Source of the DNA: Rhizodiscina lignyota | Taxonomy: Eukaryota > Ascomycota > Dothideomycetes > Aulographales > Rhizodiscinaceae | Length of the DNA: 64,000 nucleotides | Reading direction: 5' to 3' | Assembly: GCA_010015805.1 (NCBI GenBank) | Contig: ML978135.1 | Coordinates: forward strand, 310,001 to 374,000 | Shown here: piece after piece, positions 54,510-64,000 of the stretch | Position numbering within the stretch: position 1 is the stretch's first letter | How the letters are laid out: each line of letters begins with the position of its first letter | Program-made: the position numbers and the translations under genes | The notes under the pieces: generated by a model | The model's input: only the letters and a program-made list of their open reading frames with translations | Told to the model about the DNA's origin: nothing | The model's database searches: none

Positions 54510-54968
54510 TTACTGAGCACCAGCAGGTACCTGGGTTTTAAGGATCTGCTTGGGAAGTGTGCAGCCTATCGCTCCCTCGGATTGCTCAGCGCCGCGAGAA
54601 AGTTCTCCATTGCAGCATATATCAATTGTTTCGGCTGATCCCCGGCGAGGAACAGGGCAGCCGCCGACGGCCCAAAAGCCCGTGACCGTGTCGTAGCTGT
54701 TGAGGACCTTCTTCGGGCGGCCAGCACCTGTGTTGAAGTCAGAACGGAAAGAGAAACTAGAAAATCCAAAAGGGGGATACGTACAGGTACCGGTCAAGTG
54801 AATGGCACCGGTGTCTTCATCAAATGTACCGGGACAGCCACAGAAGATATCTTTGACGTCGTCGACGCCGTCGGTGCGCAGGCCTGAGCAGTTGAGGTAA
54901 ACGTTCTGCCCTTGGCCGTAGGCCACGGCGGCCATGGCAGTGAGGGAGGCGATGTGAAGGAACTTCAT
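54510..54968 (-). CDS. Small secreted cysteine-rich protein B (effector-like)
   Basis: Two exons, 54968-54785 and 54727-54510, give 133 residues. The 57-base intron (GTACGT...TTCAACACAG) is a multiple of three and has no stop, so an unspliced 152-residue form is also open. The signal peptide MKFLHIASLTAMAAVAYG is followed by a mature chain with eight cysteines in the spliced form: NCSG, FCGC, GTC, GGCP, ICC and GC. The last third has DICCNGELSRG and GCTLPKQ. No family recognised. Same strand and size class as protein A, 370 bases away, but the two show little direct sequence similarity. Confidence 0.75.
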   Translation of the reverse strand: MKFLHIASLTAMAAVAYGQGQNVYLNCSGLRTDGVDDVKDIFCGCPGTFDEDTGAIHLTGTCTYPPFGFSSFSFRSDFNTGAGRPKKVLNSYDTVTGFWAVGGCPVPRRGSAETIDICCNGELSRGAEQSEGAIGCTLPKQILKTQVPAGAQ

Positions 54969-54977
54969 AGTGGACAA

Positions 54978-55836
54978 AGATGAACTCCTAAGAACGAGAG
55001 TGATTTGATTGTGTCGAGTCTGATGCTGCTATGGGAGTGCCTGCGAGGAGTCTCTTAAATAGGTAGAGCTGCTTCGGCTGCCGACAAACATTGAAAGGTA
55101 CGAAGACTTCATTTCTCGGTGAATGCCGAGCACTATACCAAATAGACAGATCTAGAAGCAAGAATGGATGAGAAGAAGTATGGAGTAGCTGAAGTGCTGC
55201 ATCAAGCCGGCGCTTGTTTCATTACACCGTCGCTCTTGCGCTGCGGCTCAGCCAAGCCAGAATATTGTGCGAAACCACTGATGCGACACAGCGACCTTAG
55301 AAAGGCCAGATCGAGCGTCTCTGTCCCTAGTTGCACAATCGACCCCTCATTGGCACTGCATGGTGCATGGAAATAGAGCACACAAGATCGGCCTCAGGCA
55401 AATACTGTCATAAGTAGATAGTTAAGTCATGAAGTGTGATTCACTTCATTTTGAGGTTCACAGAGTATGATATAATGATAGAGTTGAAATGAGGCGTTTC
55501 CAATCGAGGTTTGTATGAGAAATTTATCCAGAGTAGTAAACGAATCAAGCGTTATTCTGCACAAGTAAGAAGTCCGAGGAGACTATGAAAGCAATTGAAC
55601 ATCTGAATGACGGGCTGAAACTTGTGAGACGTAACCATTGGGATATATTGACGCACGGGGGCACAGAGAGCACAGATATTGGCGATCAAGCTTTGTCTCC
55701 ATTGTCAAGAGACTCAGCGACACCTTGGCTTGAAAATCTTGATTGAGTTTACCTATGCCGTCATACTTTGACAGCTATGGTGTATGCACCCGAAAACCCA
55801 GAGCACTCATCCGAAATGAACCATAATTTTCGTCCC
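54978..55836. other. Gene-free spacer, 0.86 kb
   Basis: Upstream of protein B and downstream of RPS17. A TATTTAAG-like TATA element lies on the minus strand near 55055. Frames at 55164-55376 and 55768-55953 have no features; the latter overlaps the RPS17 last exon antisense. Confidence 0.4.
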
Positions 55837-56429
55837 TTAAGCACCAGGGCGACGATCACCGAACCTACGCGGTCTCTCCTGTACCTGCTGTTGCGCGACC
55901 GCCACGACGTTGACTGGGATCGAGTCGAACTAAAGCGTTATCAAACTAATTAGCATCAAATATACTTGTTCTGGATGGTTACAGCGCGACTTACGCCCAT
56001 GCTCTTCAGCAGGTCCTTTGTCTCCTGATCTACATCCAACTGTCCGCTCTCGGTGTTTTGCGTGAAGTCGAGCGCAGAGATCTCCGGGACGTACTGGTCC
56101 TTGCGCTCACGCTCCTCTTCCTGGAGCTTGAAGGAGATACCACGAACGGGGCCACGCTGGATACGCTTCATCAAATGAGTGGTGTAGCCGGCGATCTGGA
56201 TATTAAAATGATTAGCATTTGTGTCTCGATCTTCAGATCTTGAATGTGAAGGTAGAGTGCGAGGATCCGAGTGGAAACGCACCTTGTTCCTCAGCCTCTT
56301 TGAGGCGATGATGGCGATTTCATCGCATATTCTCTTGTTGACTTCGAAGTCGAGGGTGAGCTTTGGGTAGTAGCGTTCGATAATCGCCTTGGCGGACTTC
56401 TTCACGGTCTTCGTTCGAACGCGACCCAT
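55837..56429 (-). CDS. RPS17: 40S ribosomal protein S17 (eS17)
   Basis: Three exons join in frame to 146 residues: 56429-56283, 56195-55995 and 55929-55837. The start [21 protein letters not shown] and [20 protein letters not shown] are near-identical to known S17. The last exon is easy to miss: reading on through the third donor gives a false tail [12 protein letters not shown], while splicing gives [14 protein letters not shown] and a basic end [12 protein letters not shown], as in other fungi. S17 is a structural protein of the small cytosolic ribosomal subunit. Promoter motifs CACGTGAC and CCAAT lie about 140 bases upstream. Confidence 0.96.
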
Positions 56430-56793
56430 GATTGCGACGTTGTGCGTTGGTGTCGTTTGGCGTTCCTGTCCACCTCAAAGTTTTGAAGTTGGTGTGCGCG
56501 GCTTGGCGTTACGGCTCCACGGATGTGGCATAATGTTTTTCCCGCTAGGTATTTGCCAAGGTCACGTGACTGGCCAATCATATATCAAGCTGTGCAGGGT
56601 AAGGAGGGTTTGCTTCCCTAAAGCAATGTGTATAGTACACGAGAGGCAAGAGGAACTAAGTGTAATCTTACATAGATCCGCGTTGTTTCTATATAGTATA
56701 TACATATGTATATCTTACACACAATGGAGGTATCAAGCGTATCTTCAAGCGGAGAAAGTATAATAGAGATCAATGGGAGCATGCAGATCCTCT
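56430..56793. other. Spacer: RPS17 promoter and MRP51 3' end
   Basis: 364 bases. Apart from the CACGTG/CCAAT elements it has an AT-rich run near 56690-56720. No gene seen. Confidence 0.4.
56562..56578 (-). promoter_or_regulatory. CACGTGAC and CCAAT elements of RPS17
   Basis: Palindromic TCACGTGA at 56562-56569 and CCAAT at 56574-56578, 134-150 bases upstream of the RPS17 start. Cbf1, which binds CACGTG, is a known ribosomal-protein gene regulator in some yeasts such as Candida albicans. Use here is inferred. Confidence 0.45.
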
Positions 56794-58062
56794 TCACTCT
56801 GCTTCCACCTCTACACCATACTGCCTCTTGAAATAATCCGGCACATGCTTCTCCTTCCACTTTCTATCTTCTTCAATAACCTCTGCACTGCGAACATCCG
56901 GTCTCGGCTCCAGAGCATCAAGCTCAATCCGGCCATCCGGAGCCACAGAGGCACTTCTGGGCACAACGTACTTCTTCGGCCCGCCTTTGACATCAAAGTC
57001 AAAAGACCTTGGAGGGTGGTCCCGCCGCCATTGCACCACAACACCACCAACGCTAACTACAAATGGTGTTGCAGACATGATACGCGCTCTAACGGGCTCG
57101 GGTTCGGCGCGCGGCCCGAGCACTGGGTGATTCTCGACGTACATTTTGTTGCGTAAGTAGGACAGACCTGCGGATGGATGTGTGCTTGGCGTGAGCGCCG
57201 GATCGGCACTGAGGTGCGGTCTTTGGCCTGGAGCGTACGAGCTGGCGGTTGAGCGGGGAGGTAGGTCAAGGAATTCTTCGAGGTAACGGTTCAGGTTGGA
57301 CATTGCATCAAAGCCTTGGCCGCGCATCATCTTCAGACGATCCGAGAAGATCTGGTCCAGGTCCACGGACTCCAACCATGCCGCTGCGTCAAATGTGCCG
57401 TGGCCTTCTTTGTCATCGTGCATTGCCTTGGCATTGGTGACCTCTTGCGCGACAACCTTCTGCCTGAGCCACTGCATGAAGAGCTGTCGCAGCTCTGGCC
57501 GCTTGATCTTCTTCTCAAGGAAGATGCTGAAATCTCCCGGCGTCATGTCAGCGACAGAGTCTCCGTCGTATTTCCATCTTGTCGATGCTTTATTCTGCTG
57601 CTGCTGCATCGTCTTTACACCCTCTGGATCCGTGATGTCGATGCTCTTGTCAAATGCACTCTGAGACTTGCCCTCCCTTCGTCCCAGAGACCCTGAGATG
57701 CTCACTCGGTATTTTGCCTGGAACATCGGTATACGCATCTCCTGCCACTTCTGTAGCGTTCGTACATGGTCGCTCGCGAGGTCGAAGTCAGTAACTTGTG
57801 CGTCGGTGTCGAGTCTGTTTATGCGGATTGTAGGGTTCGAAACTTTTGAGGTATAAGAAGTCGGAAGAGGCCTCTTGCCTCCCCAGTCACCCCGATGCTG
57901 CGATGAAGCCGGCGTCACTATCGCCTGTCGGGTGGGATATCGAAGGGTTGCAGTGGGAGAGTTCGTAATTCCAGGCGCTGGTTCAGGGAGTGGAGGAGGG
58001 ATTGAGAACAGACGAGAGGACCGGAGGAGGTTTGCTCCAGGCGAGAGGTTGCGCGTTGCCAT
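56794..58062 (-). CDS. MRP51: Mitochondrial small-subunit ribosomal protein MRP51 (bS1m)
   Basis: Single exon, 422 residues. The Arg/Ser/Leu-rich start MATRNLSPGANLLRSSRLFS is the conserved family N-terminus and a mitochondrial presequence-like segment. Family motifs follow: YPTRQAIVTPASSQHRGDWG, KRPLPTSYTSKVSNPTIRI and DTDAQVTDFDLASDHVRTLQ with KWQEM. The C-terminus has LSYLRNKMYVENHPVLGP and ends near YFKRQYGVEVEAE. MRP51 is part of the fungal mitoribosome small subunit and in yeast is linked to translation of mitochondrial mRNAs. It is next to RPS17, a cytosolic ribosomal protein, on the same strand. Confidence 0.92.
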   Translation of the reverse strand: MATRNLSPGANLLRSSRLFSIPPPLPEPAPGITNSPTATLRYPTRQAIVTPASSQHRGDWGGKRPLPTSYTSKVSNPTIRINRLDTDAQVTDFDLASDHVRTLQKWQEMRIPMFQAKYRVSISGSLGRREGKSQSAFDKSIDITDPEGVKTMQQQQNKASTRWKYDGDSVADMTPGDFSIFLEKKIKRPELRQLFMQWLRQKVVAQEVTNAKAMHDDKEGHGTFDAAAWLESVDLDQIFSDRLKMMRGQGFDAMSNLNRYLEEFLDLPPRSTASSYAPGQRPHLSADPALTPSTHPSAGLSYLRNKMYVENHPVLGPRAEPEPVRARIMSATPFVVSVGGVVVQWRRDHPPRSFDFDVKGGPKKYVVPRSASVAPDGRIELDALEPRPDVRSAEVIEEDRKWKEKHVPDYFKRQYGVEVEAE

Positions 58063-58684
58063 TGCCTTGGATTGGCAAGGCGGCGCACAGTATGCGAGAG
58101 TTACAATTGTCTTGCGGTGCTCTTCAAAGCGCGGCGTTGCGGAAGCTCACGTCGCTCACTTTTTCAGCGAATCAGCGCCTCGGCACATCTCCGGCGTCGT
58201 CTGAACATGGCTCCTTCAAAATATATTTGGCACCCCCAGGAAAACAACCAATAGTGCTCTGATGATTACCAAGATCTAATATTGTTGTCTTTATAGACCC
58301 GAATTGTCTGTATATATGTCAAATTTCCATTTCCGACCTTTTCGGCTCCGCCACGAGGAGATTTATATGCAAATACCCAATCTCAGGGAGAATTGGTTGC
58401 CAAGACTTTTGAGCGGCGGTTGACTGCGAGGTATTCCGCAAAAGATATTAAATGACATTTCAGTAGTGGGACGCGTTATAAGTTTATTCTCACCTGGAAG
58501 CTCTATGCGGAATATGAAGATGGAGTCACAAGTTCGCAGCACTGAGAGCGAAGCACAGATGAGGTACCAAAACGTGAGATTTCGCTGATGCGCCGACTAA
58601 GAGTGATAGACTACACAGTATAAACAAAACGCCCATCATTCCTTTTCCTATAATCATCATCACCTCTTAGCCAGAACTCTAAGT
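58063..58684. other. Spacer between MRP51 start and BBC1 end
   Basis: 622 bases with the MRP51 promoter and BBC1 3' region. No extra gene or repeat seen; short frames at 57990-58262 overlap the MRP51 start antisense. Confidence 0.4.
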
Positions 58685-61600
58685 TCAGTTCCCACCGTCG
58701 TCCCAACCAACCCATCCCCTACCCATAACCCTCCAAACCCTCACTTCTCCACTCCTCAAATCGCCCAACCGGAAGCTCTCGCTCTTAACTTTCACCTTTC
58801 CTCCCTTCTTTCCCTTTCCTCCACCGCCACCATCCTCGCCCTCACCACTCTCTCGGCCCTGTTCCCACGCCCGAACCTTCTTCTTCGTACCGTCCCACTC
58901 AGCGACAACAGCCACATGGTCCGGCTTGCCGACCTCCTGGCTATACTTGGTATGCAGACTGCCATGCTTCCCCTGGAACTTGGAATTTCTGAAGCTTACA
59001 ATGTCGCCCGGGCGGATCTCATCGTACTGCGCGACGGTCGCATTGCCGATATTCTGGTACACGAGCGCACCGTATGCACGCATGCCGACGGGGTATAGTG
59101 CGCCTTTCAGGCCGCCGAGCAGCTCGAGGACGAGAGATTGCGGCGATCCATCACCGACGACGCTGCTCTCCTTACTGCTGACCTTGCTAGCAATCTTCGC
59201 GCCGAATCTGGTGTGTGCGTCTTCAAGCTGGTCTTGCCGGAGCCGGCCGGGTGGCGGCTCGTGTCGCTGCTCGAGCACAACGTCGGCTGGGTTCTGTGGG
59301 TCGAAGCGCGCCGTAATGACAGTTTGACTGTAGTCTTGGAATAGGACGTACACATCCTTCGAGATAGTAGTCTTGCCACCACGCTTAGACGCGGTATTCT
59401 CTTCGATTTCAAAGAAGATATCGCGTCGGTTCTGGAATGCGGGCGGTGGAGTATCAGCTTGTGCCCACCAGTGAGAGCTTTGTCCCAAGTCGACATCTCC
59501 AGCAATGAATCCTGAATCTGTTGATTGACGAGGTTGCTCCATCGAGCGGCGAAGTGAGCTTCCCGCATCCATCGACTTGCGAGGATTCGGCAACGAGTTT
59601 GCGTGCTGCGGAGGGTGCATAGGCGGAAACACGGGGTGTTGTGGTTGTTGTGGAGGTGGAGGCGGCGCTGCTCTTTCATGTGGCGCTGATGGAGGGCCTG
59701 TTGGTGGATGGCGATCTGTCGATCTTCTTGGGGGAGGAGAGTAGAGCTCGTCCTCATCCTCATCCTCTGCCCCTTCATCCATAGACATGAGCGGGGGAAG
59801 CTGAGGAGGTCCACCTAGCGGAGGCATTGGTGGAGGCGGACGAGTCGCAGTTGCTGCTGCTGCCGCCGATGGAGTCCCGGAATAGTGGAATGGGTCATAT
59901 TCCCCATTTTCATCGGTCGCTGCGGGTCGGGTAGGGGGAACAGGTGGAGGGGGGCCTCGCGGAGAATCCATTGAGGTCCTGCCTACGTCCATCGACCTTC
60001 TCCTTGCGGCGTCAGGCGGAGGAGGCGGTGGAGCGGGGCGACTTGCAGGAGCAGCAGGAACGGGAGGCATGGCGTGTGGCATTTGCGGTGACTGAGTAGA
60101 TGTACTCTCAGCTGTGATGCTGTCATCTAAACTGTCGTCCCGCATGTGAGACTTCAACGCATCTTTATGCTTGGCAGAAGATGCAATGTCGGTGTCGTAG
60201 TCACCTTCGTACTCATCGTCATCTTCGTCATCTTCTACTGCACTTGGTCGACGTCCAACGTTCTCCAGTGTAGGCTGCCGGGAAGGAGGTCCAGCTGGTG
60301 GAGGTGGAGGTGGGGCCCTAGCATGAGCAGAAGGTGGGCTTGAGACTGGAACTGGTGGTGGTGGGCCCCTCTCGGAAATCGGAGAGCGCGGAGAAGTTGG
60401 CACTGGTGGTGGGTGTGGTCGAGAAGGCGATTGTGGCGAGCGTGGTTCAGCTGGTCGTGCGGGAGGCGGAGGCGCCGCACCAGGATGCGGTCGGATGGGG
60501 AGGTCTTCCTTTGACGTCTCTGCCATTTCGTCATCGGATTCTGACCCCTCTGTTGGAGACATTGTGGCCGCAGCTGGAGGTGGAGGTGGAGGTCGAGCTG
60601 TCTAGCATCAGCAAAGCACTATAGTGTGATAATAGATTAACATACAGTCGAGTGAAGGCCGTGATACAGGCACAGGAGGTGCGCCCTGGCTTGCCATAGA
60701 GAGAGGTCGCTCAGAGGGAACTGGTGGTGCCGATCTCTCCGTTGAAGATCTCTTCGGCGGCTTCGGAATATCTTCAACATCAGGCATCTCGTTTGGTGCG
60801 TGTGCTCCAGTGATCGGATGCTCAGTATCATCTCCATGTTCCATTTCCACAGGCTCTGCGCTCATTTGAGAACGTCCAAATCCTGGAATAGGGACCATTC
60901 GCATTCCTGGATGCTGTGCCGCCTCAGTAGACGTCTCTTCAGCCTCGGTCGATCTCCGCTCTGGTGGAGCAGTAGGCTTCTTCTTTTTCGGACCTCCAGC
61001 TGCAGGCAAACCACCGAAACCAAGCATACCACCCATGTTCATTCCTCCGCTTAGCTTCGCCATGCGCTCACGAAGCGCCATTTGTCGCTTGGTCTCCTCG
61101 TCAACTTCCTCCTCCCCTTCCTCTTCCGCTTCCTCTTCGTTATCTTCTTCATCTCCAACATCTGGTTCATGAGTCGGAGCAGCGGCATGGCGTTTCTTCG
61201 TTTCTTCATCTTCTTCTGCAGTCGAAGAAGCCCCTGCATCCTCTGTAGTCTCTCCTGCAGCGGACTGATCCGCATCGTTGCCACCATCACTAAATGGTTC
61301 TGGTTCTGGTGGGCGCGTCGATTGCCTTCGGAGAGGCGGCGGTGGAGCCGTATCGCGAGCGGAATCCATCGAAGGTCGCTCCGTCTCTCCACTTGTGACC
61401 TTCTCAAGTCCCGCGCCTTCGCCATCCTGAGGCTCATGAGACTCGGTGCGTTTCTTTGGTGGACGCTCTGGCTTCTTCTTTTGGCCAATTTCCGCTCTTC
61501 GCAGGGCTTGTTCCGCCTGCTGCTTCTGCAACATCGCAATGCGCTCCTTCAAGCTTGTAGGCTTGGGGGCATCCTCACCTTCTCCTTCAGCCGCTACATG

Positions 61601-62359
61601 ATTATGATCCGCAGAAGGAGCAAGACCAGCCTTCTCTGCAGCTTCCTCGTCTTCCGCTTTGCGCTCCGCAATTTCGGGGTCTTCGTCTCTTCTATATATC
61701 TTCTGTGGGGTAGGTTCGCGTGGAGGAGGCACATAAGCATTGCGGCTCGGTGGGGGTGCAACAAAGGGCTTCTTGATGAAGCCGGAAGAAGATGAAGAGG
61801 GCTTGAAGGGTGCGACCGGAGCTGCAGCAGCTTTGTTAAAGGCTGCGATGCGGTCCTTGAAAGACGATGGCTTCTCTGAGACGGGAGGAGGCTGCTTCGC
61901 AGCTGCGGGAGCTGCGGGAGCGGGTTTAGGAGCTGGCGGCGGTTCAGTTTCAGCAGGTGTAGGTTTCGAGACTGGTACTGGGGCTGGAGCTGGCGTTGAC
62001 AGCTCAGGATCTGGTACTCTCTGTGCTGGTCGTTCTTGCGGAGCTGGCTGAGCCTTCGGTGCTACCGGCTCAGGCTCCGGAACTGCCGCAGGTGCCGGAG
62101 CTTCAACCGCATGTTCTGCTGGCCTCGGTCTTGACCTCGTTGGGCGAGGTGGAGGAGCTGGTTCGAACTTCTCGACGAAGTTCTTTGGGAACAGCCCAGA
62201 TTTGGAATCTCCAGAGACATCAGTGTATTCACCCACATACCAGTCTGCATCTTCCTCCTCAGTCACAGTGATAATCTGGCCCTCTGGGAAGCTCAAATCG
62301 TCCTCATGAGGAGAGTTGTACTCGTAGATTGCCTTGACTTTGAATGGCGGAGCAGCCAT
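58685..62359 (-). CDS. BBC1: BBC1/MTI1-like SH3 actin-patch protein
   Basis: Two exons, 62359-60646 and 60597-58685, join in frame to 1208 residues; the 48-base intron splits what otherwise looks like two proteins. Start MAAPPFKVKAIYEY is chosen because the SH3 domain begins at once; an ATG 16 codons upstream adds no recognisable sequence. The SH3 domain (residues about 5-65) has ALYDY-like AIYEYNSPHEDDLSF and SGLFPKNFVEKF. Long Pro/Glu/Ala-rich regions with many PPPPP tracts follow. The C-terminal BBC1 domain has RAYGALVYQNIGNATVAQYD and HGSLHTKYSQEVGKPDHVAV. Yeast Bbc1 binds type I myosins and Las17 at endocytic actin patches and restrains actin assembly; the same role is inferred. Confidence 0.92.
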
Positions 62360-63096
62360 GCTGGTCGGGAGTTGGCACGCCGCGGCTGCCACAAGCTCAG
62401 TTCTCAAGCTCCAAGAGCGTGAAGGCGCGTCGATTGATGTCCGATTTTGCGTTCAGCAACGCGAGGAGCTCGAGAGCTTGCAGGATGGAATTAGTCGCGC
62501 ACTTCCGGAGAATTGAAGACGAAGGGTGCGCTGGCGGGGCAGTCTGCATACGTCAGCCATTCTGGTGATTTGCGACGGAGGTGGCTGAGTTAAGTGGGTG
62601 CATACCGAGCGCTTCCGCCGTGTACAGTTGTAGGGAGTAATCGTGACGCTGTGCTGAGTGTGCAGCGCAAGGTCATGCGAACTGGCATCAATTGGGTGCC
62701 TGGTGCAAGTGGCGGAGGGCGGGCATGGCTTGAATCGTGGGCATTTTCGCGGTGCCAAGCCCGACCGCTGGAGCTTCCTAACTGAACGTCTGCTTGGGTT
62801 GCCAGCGATCAGCCTCAAACATGTAACACCATTTGCATGCCCAGGGTCTGGCAGCTTCTCCCCACACTGCCAGGTAGCAGCGAAGGCCCCTCCAGTAATC
62901 GTTCCATTTCCAGCAGAGCCTCATGAAACGCTAGATTCGAAACACCGCCAAACAATAAGTTCGTCTGGTACAGAAGTCCCATCGCCACGGTCGTCTTTAC
63001 AGTGCGGCATGGAATGAGATAGCCGCGAAATTCTCTTTGATCTTGTTTAAGGCATCCTTGAATCCTTTGTTTCACGTCTACTTGATCTCAGGAGCC
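62360..63096. promoter_or_regulatory. Divergent promoter: BBC1 / RTR1
   Basis: 737 bases between divergent starts. Frames at 62453-62818 (minus), 62658-63017 and 62815-63075 (minus) lack domain features. Nothing else seen. Confidence 0.35.
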
Positions 63097-63939
63097 ATGG
63101 GCCCGAAGTCCATCCTGAAAACTACAAAGCAGCCCTCAGACGAGGAGGCACAAACCAAAGAGGAGCGGAATAGAGAAATAGCTGTGCACCATGCTAGCCT
63201 GATCCAACAGCAGAAGGATGTCGAGAATCAGATATTCGAATCTTTGCTACGGCTGATAGACCTGCCCTCTAATGCAGATTCCGATCCAGCCCATCCCTCG
63301 TCTGACGATGTGGCAACTCTGAAGAACGACCTCAATCTATTCCAGCAAAGCGACTTTGACGCGCTCGTCGAAGAGAGGCATGCTAACGGGACATGCGGAT
63401 ACGCCCTATGCCCCAGGCCTCATCAGAAGGAATCCTCGACAGGGAAGTTCCGCATCATCAAGAAGCACAGCGCAAGCGAGATGAAAATTGTTCCGCGCGA
63501 GAGCCTTGAGAACTGGTGTTCAGATGCCTGCGGCAGTCGAGCAATGTATCTCAAAGTCCAACTATCTGACGAGCCTGCCTGGCTCCGTTCGACTGGTCCA
63601 GTAGATCTCACGCTCTTTAACGAGGACGAGGGAACGGCAAAAATGCAATCTCTCCCTCTGCGCCTAAAACCGGACCATGCCGATGAAATGAGCAGCAAGT
63701 TACAGCAAGGCATGACGGAACTTCGCCTTGAACGAGGGGACACCCAGACCTCCTCTCGGCCAGGGAATGTGCTCAGCTCTACCATCTTCGAGAAAGACAA
63801 AATCAGGCCACCGATTGAGCCGGAAGCGAATGCATCAAATGCACATGATCTTGTTGAAGGATTTCGGCCCAAATCAAAATTGAGGAACACTCAGAACGCG
63901 GACTCTGACGAGGAAGGTGACCATGACTGGGGAATATGA
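63097..63939 (+). CDS. RTR1: RNA polymerase II CTD phosphatase RTR1/RPAP2-like
   Basis: Single exon, 280 residues from MGPKSILKTTKQ; an in-frame ATG 20 codons upstream is less likely since the sequence there is not basic or conserved. An N-terminal helical region (QTKEERNREIAVHHASLIQQ) leads to the Rtr1 zinc-binding domain: CGYALC with RPHQ (Cys about 99 and 104) and later WCSDACGSRAMYLKVQL (Cys about 141 and 145). Rtr1/RPAP2 dephosphorylates Ser5 (and Tyr1) of the Pol II C-terminal domain and helps Pol II import. The C-part is longer than in yeast and hydrophilic, ending DEEGDHDWGI. Confidence 0.9.
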   Translation: MGPKSILKTTKQPSDEEAQTKEERNREIAVHHASLIQQQKDVENQIFESLLRLIDLPSNADSDPAHPSSDDVATLKNDLNLFQQSDFDALVEERHANGTCGYALCPRPHQKESSTGKFRIIKKHSASEMKIVPRESLENWCSDACGSRAMYLKVQLSDEPAWLRSTGPVDLTLFNEDEGTAKMQSLPLRLKPDHADEMSSKLQQGMTELRLERGDTQTSSRPGNVLSSTIFEKDKIRPPIEPEANASNAHDLVEGFRPKSKLRNTQNADSDEEGDHDWGI

Positions 63940-64000
63940 GAGCAGATGATTCTAGTTATCTATACTTGATACCGGATCAGATGATTATACCCCTGTCTAA

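Noticed and set aside
58685-62407. Two separate genes (SH3 protein and proline-rich protein)
   Set aside because: A 48-base intron at 60598-60645 joins them in frame, and SH3 start plus BBC1 C-terminal domain is the known BBC1 layout.
1-64000. tRNA genes, rRNA, CRISPR arrays
   Set aside because: I looked for T-loop GGTTCGAATCC-type motifs and regular spacers by eye and found none convincing; a covariance-model scan could still find a tRNA.

Overview
This 64 kb window is nuclear chromosomal DNA of a filamentous ascomycete (Pezizomycotina), most likely a Dothideomycete. The evidence is dense protein genes on both strands, short GT-AG introns of about 45-70 bases, and families limited to or typical of fungi: MRP51, RKM5, BBC1, STT4, DUF3632, DUF1774, a T1-type guanyl RNase and a CYP52-like P450. 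The species cannot be named from sequence alone. I saw no transposase, reverse transcriptase, rRNA, tRNA or CRISPR array.

Layout. 0.3-9.4 kb: an F-box protein with two F-box-like motifs, a CSC1/OSCA-type osmosensitive cation channel, a Pch2/TRIP13 AAA+ ATPase divergent from it across only 130 bases, and a tiny membrane protein. 9.9-19.0 kb: condensin subunit Brn1/CAP-H followed by phosphatidylinositol 4-kinase STT4. 19.4-36.5 kb is a metabolic and secretory stretch: a decayed secreted-type gene, a GH16 beta-glucanase, a cytochrome P450, a secreted DUF6454-like protein, leukotriene A4 hydrolase/aminopeptidase, a berberine-bridge-type FAD oxidase, a DUF1774 membrane protein, a secreted guanyl RNase and a DUF3632 protein. 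37.2-41.2 kb: a fatty acyl-CoA synthetase divergent from the ribosomal lysine methyltransferase RKM5. 41.5-45.9 kb: three tandem F-box-like (2EXR-type) paralogues, one frame-broken, with an AT-rich gene-free island between the second and third. 46.3-52.9 kb: a short repeat-bearing membrane or GPI protein, a 14-ankyrin-repeat protein and ORC4. 53.0-55.0 kb: two adjacent small cysteine-rich secreted proteins (effector-like). 55.8-64 kb: RPS17, MRP51, BBC1 and RTR1.

The genes do not form one pathway. Housekeeping genes (replication, chromosome condensation, ribosome, lipid signalling) alternate with small accessory patches: the secreted enzymes, the F-box-like array and the cysteine-rich pair. 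Exon borders below were worked out by hand from reading frames, splice signals and family conservation; every multi-exon model given with exon coordinates closes in frame. The most unusual items are the F-box-like tandem array, the cysteine-rich pair, the ankyrin protein with a C-terminal CxxC pair, and a possible unannotated small gene near 22.1-22.6 kb. I found no clear novel multi-gene system.
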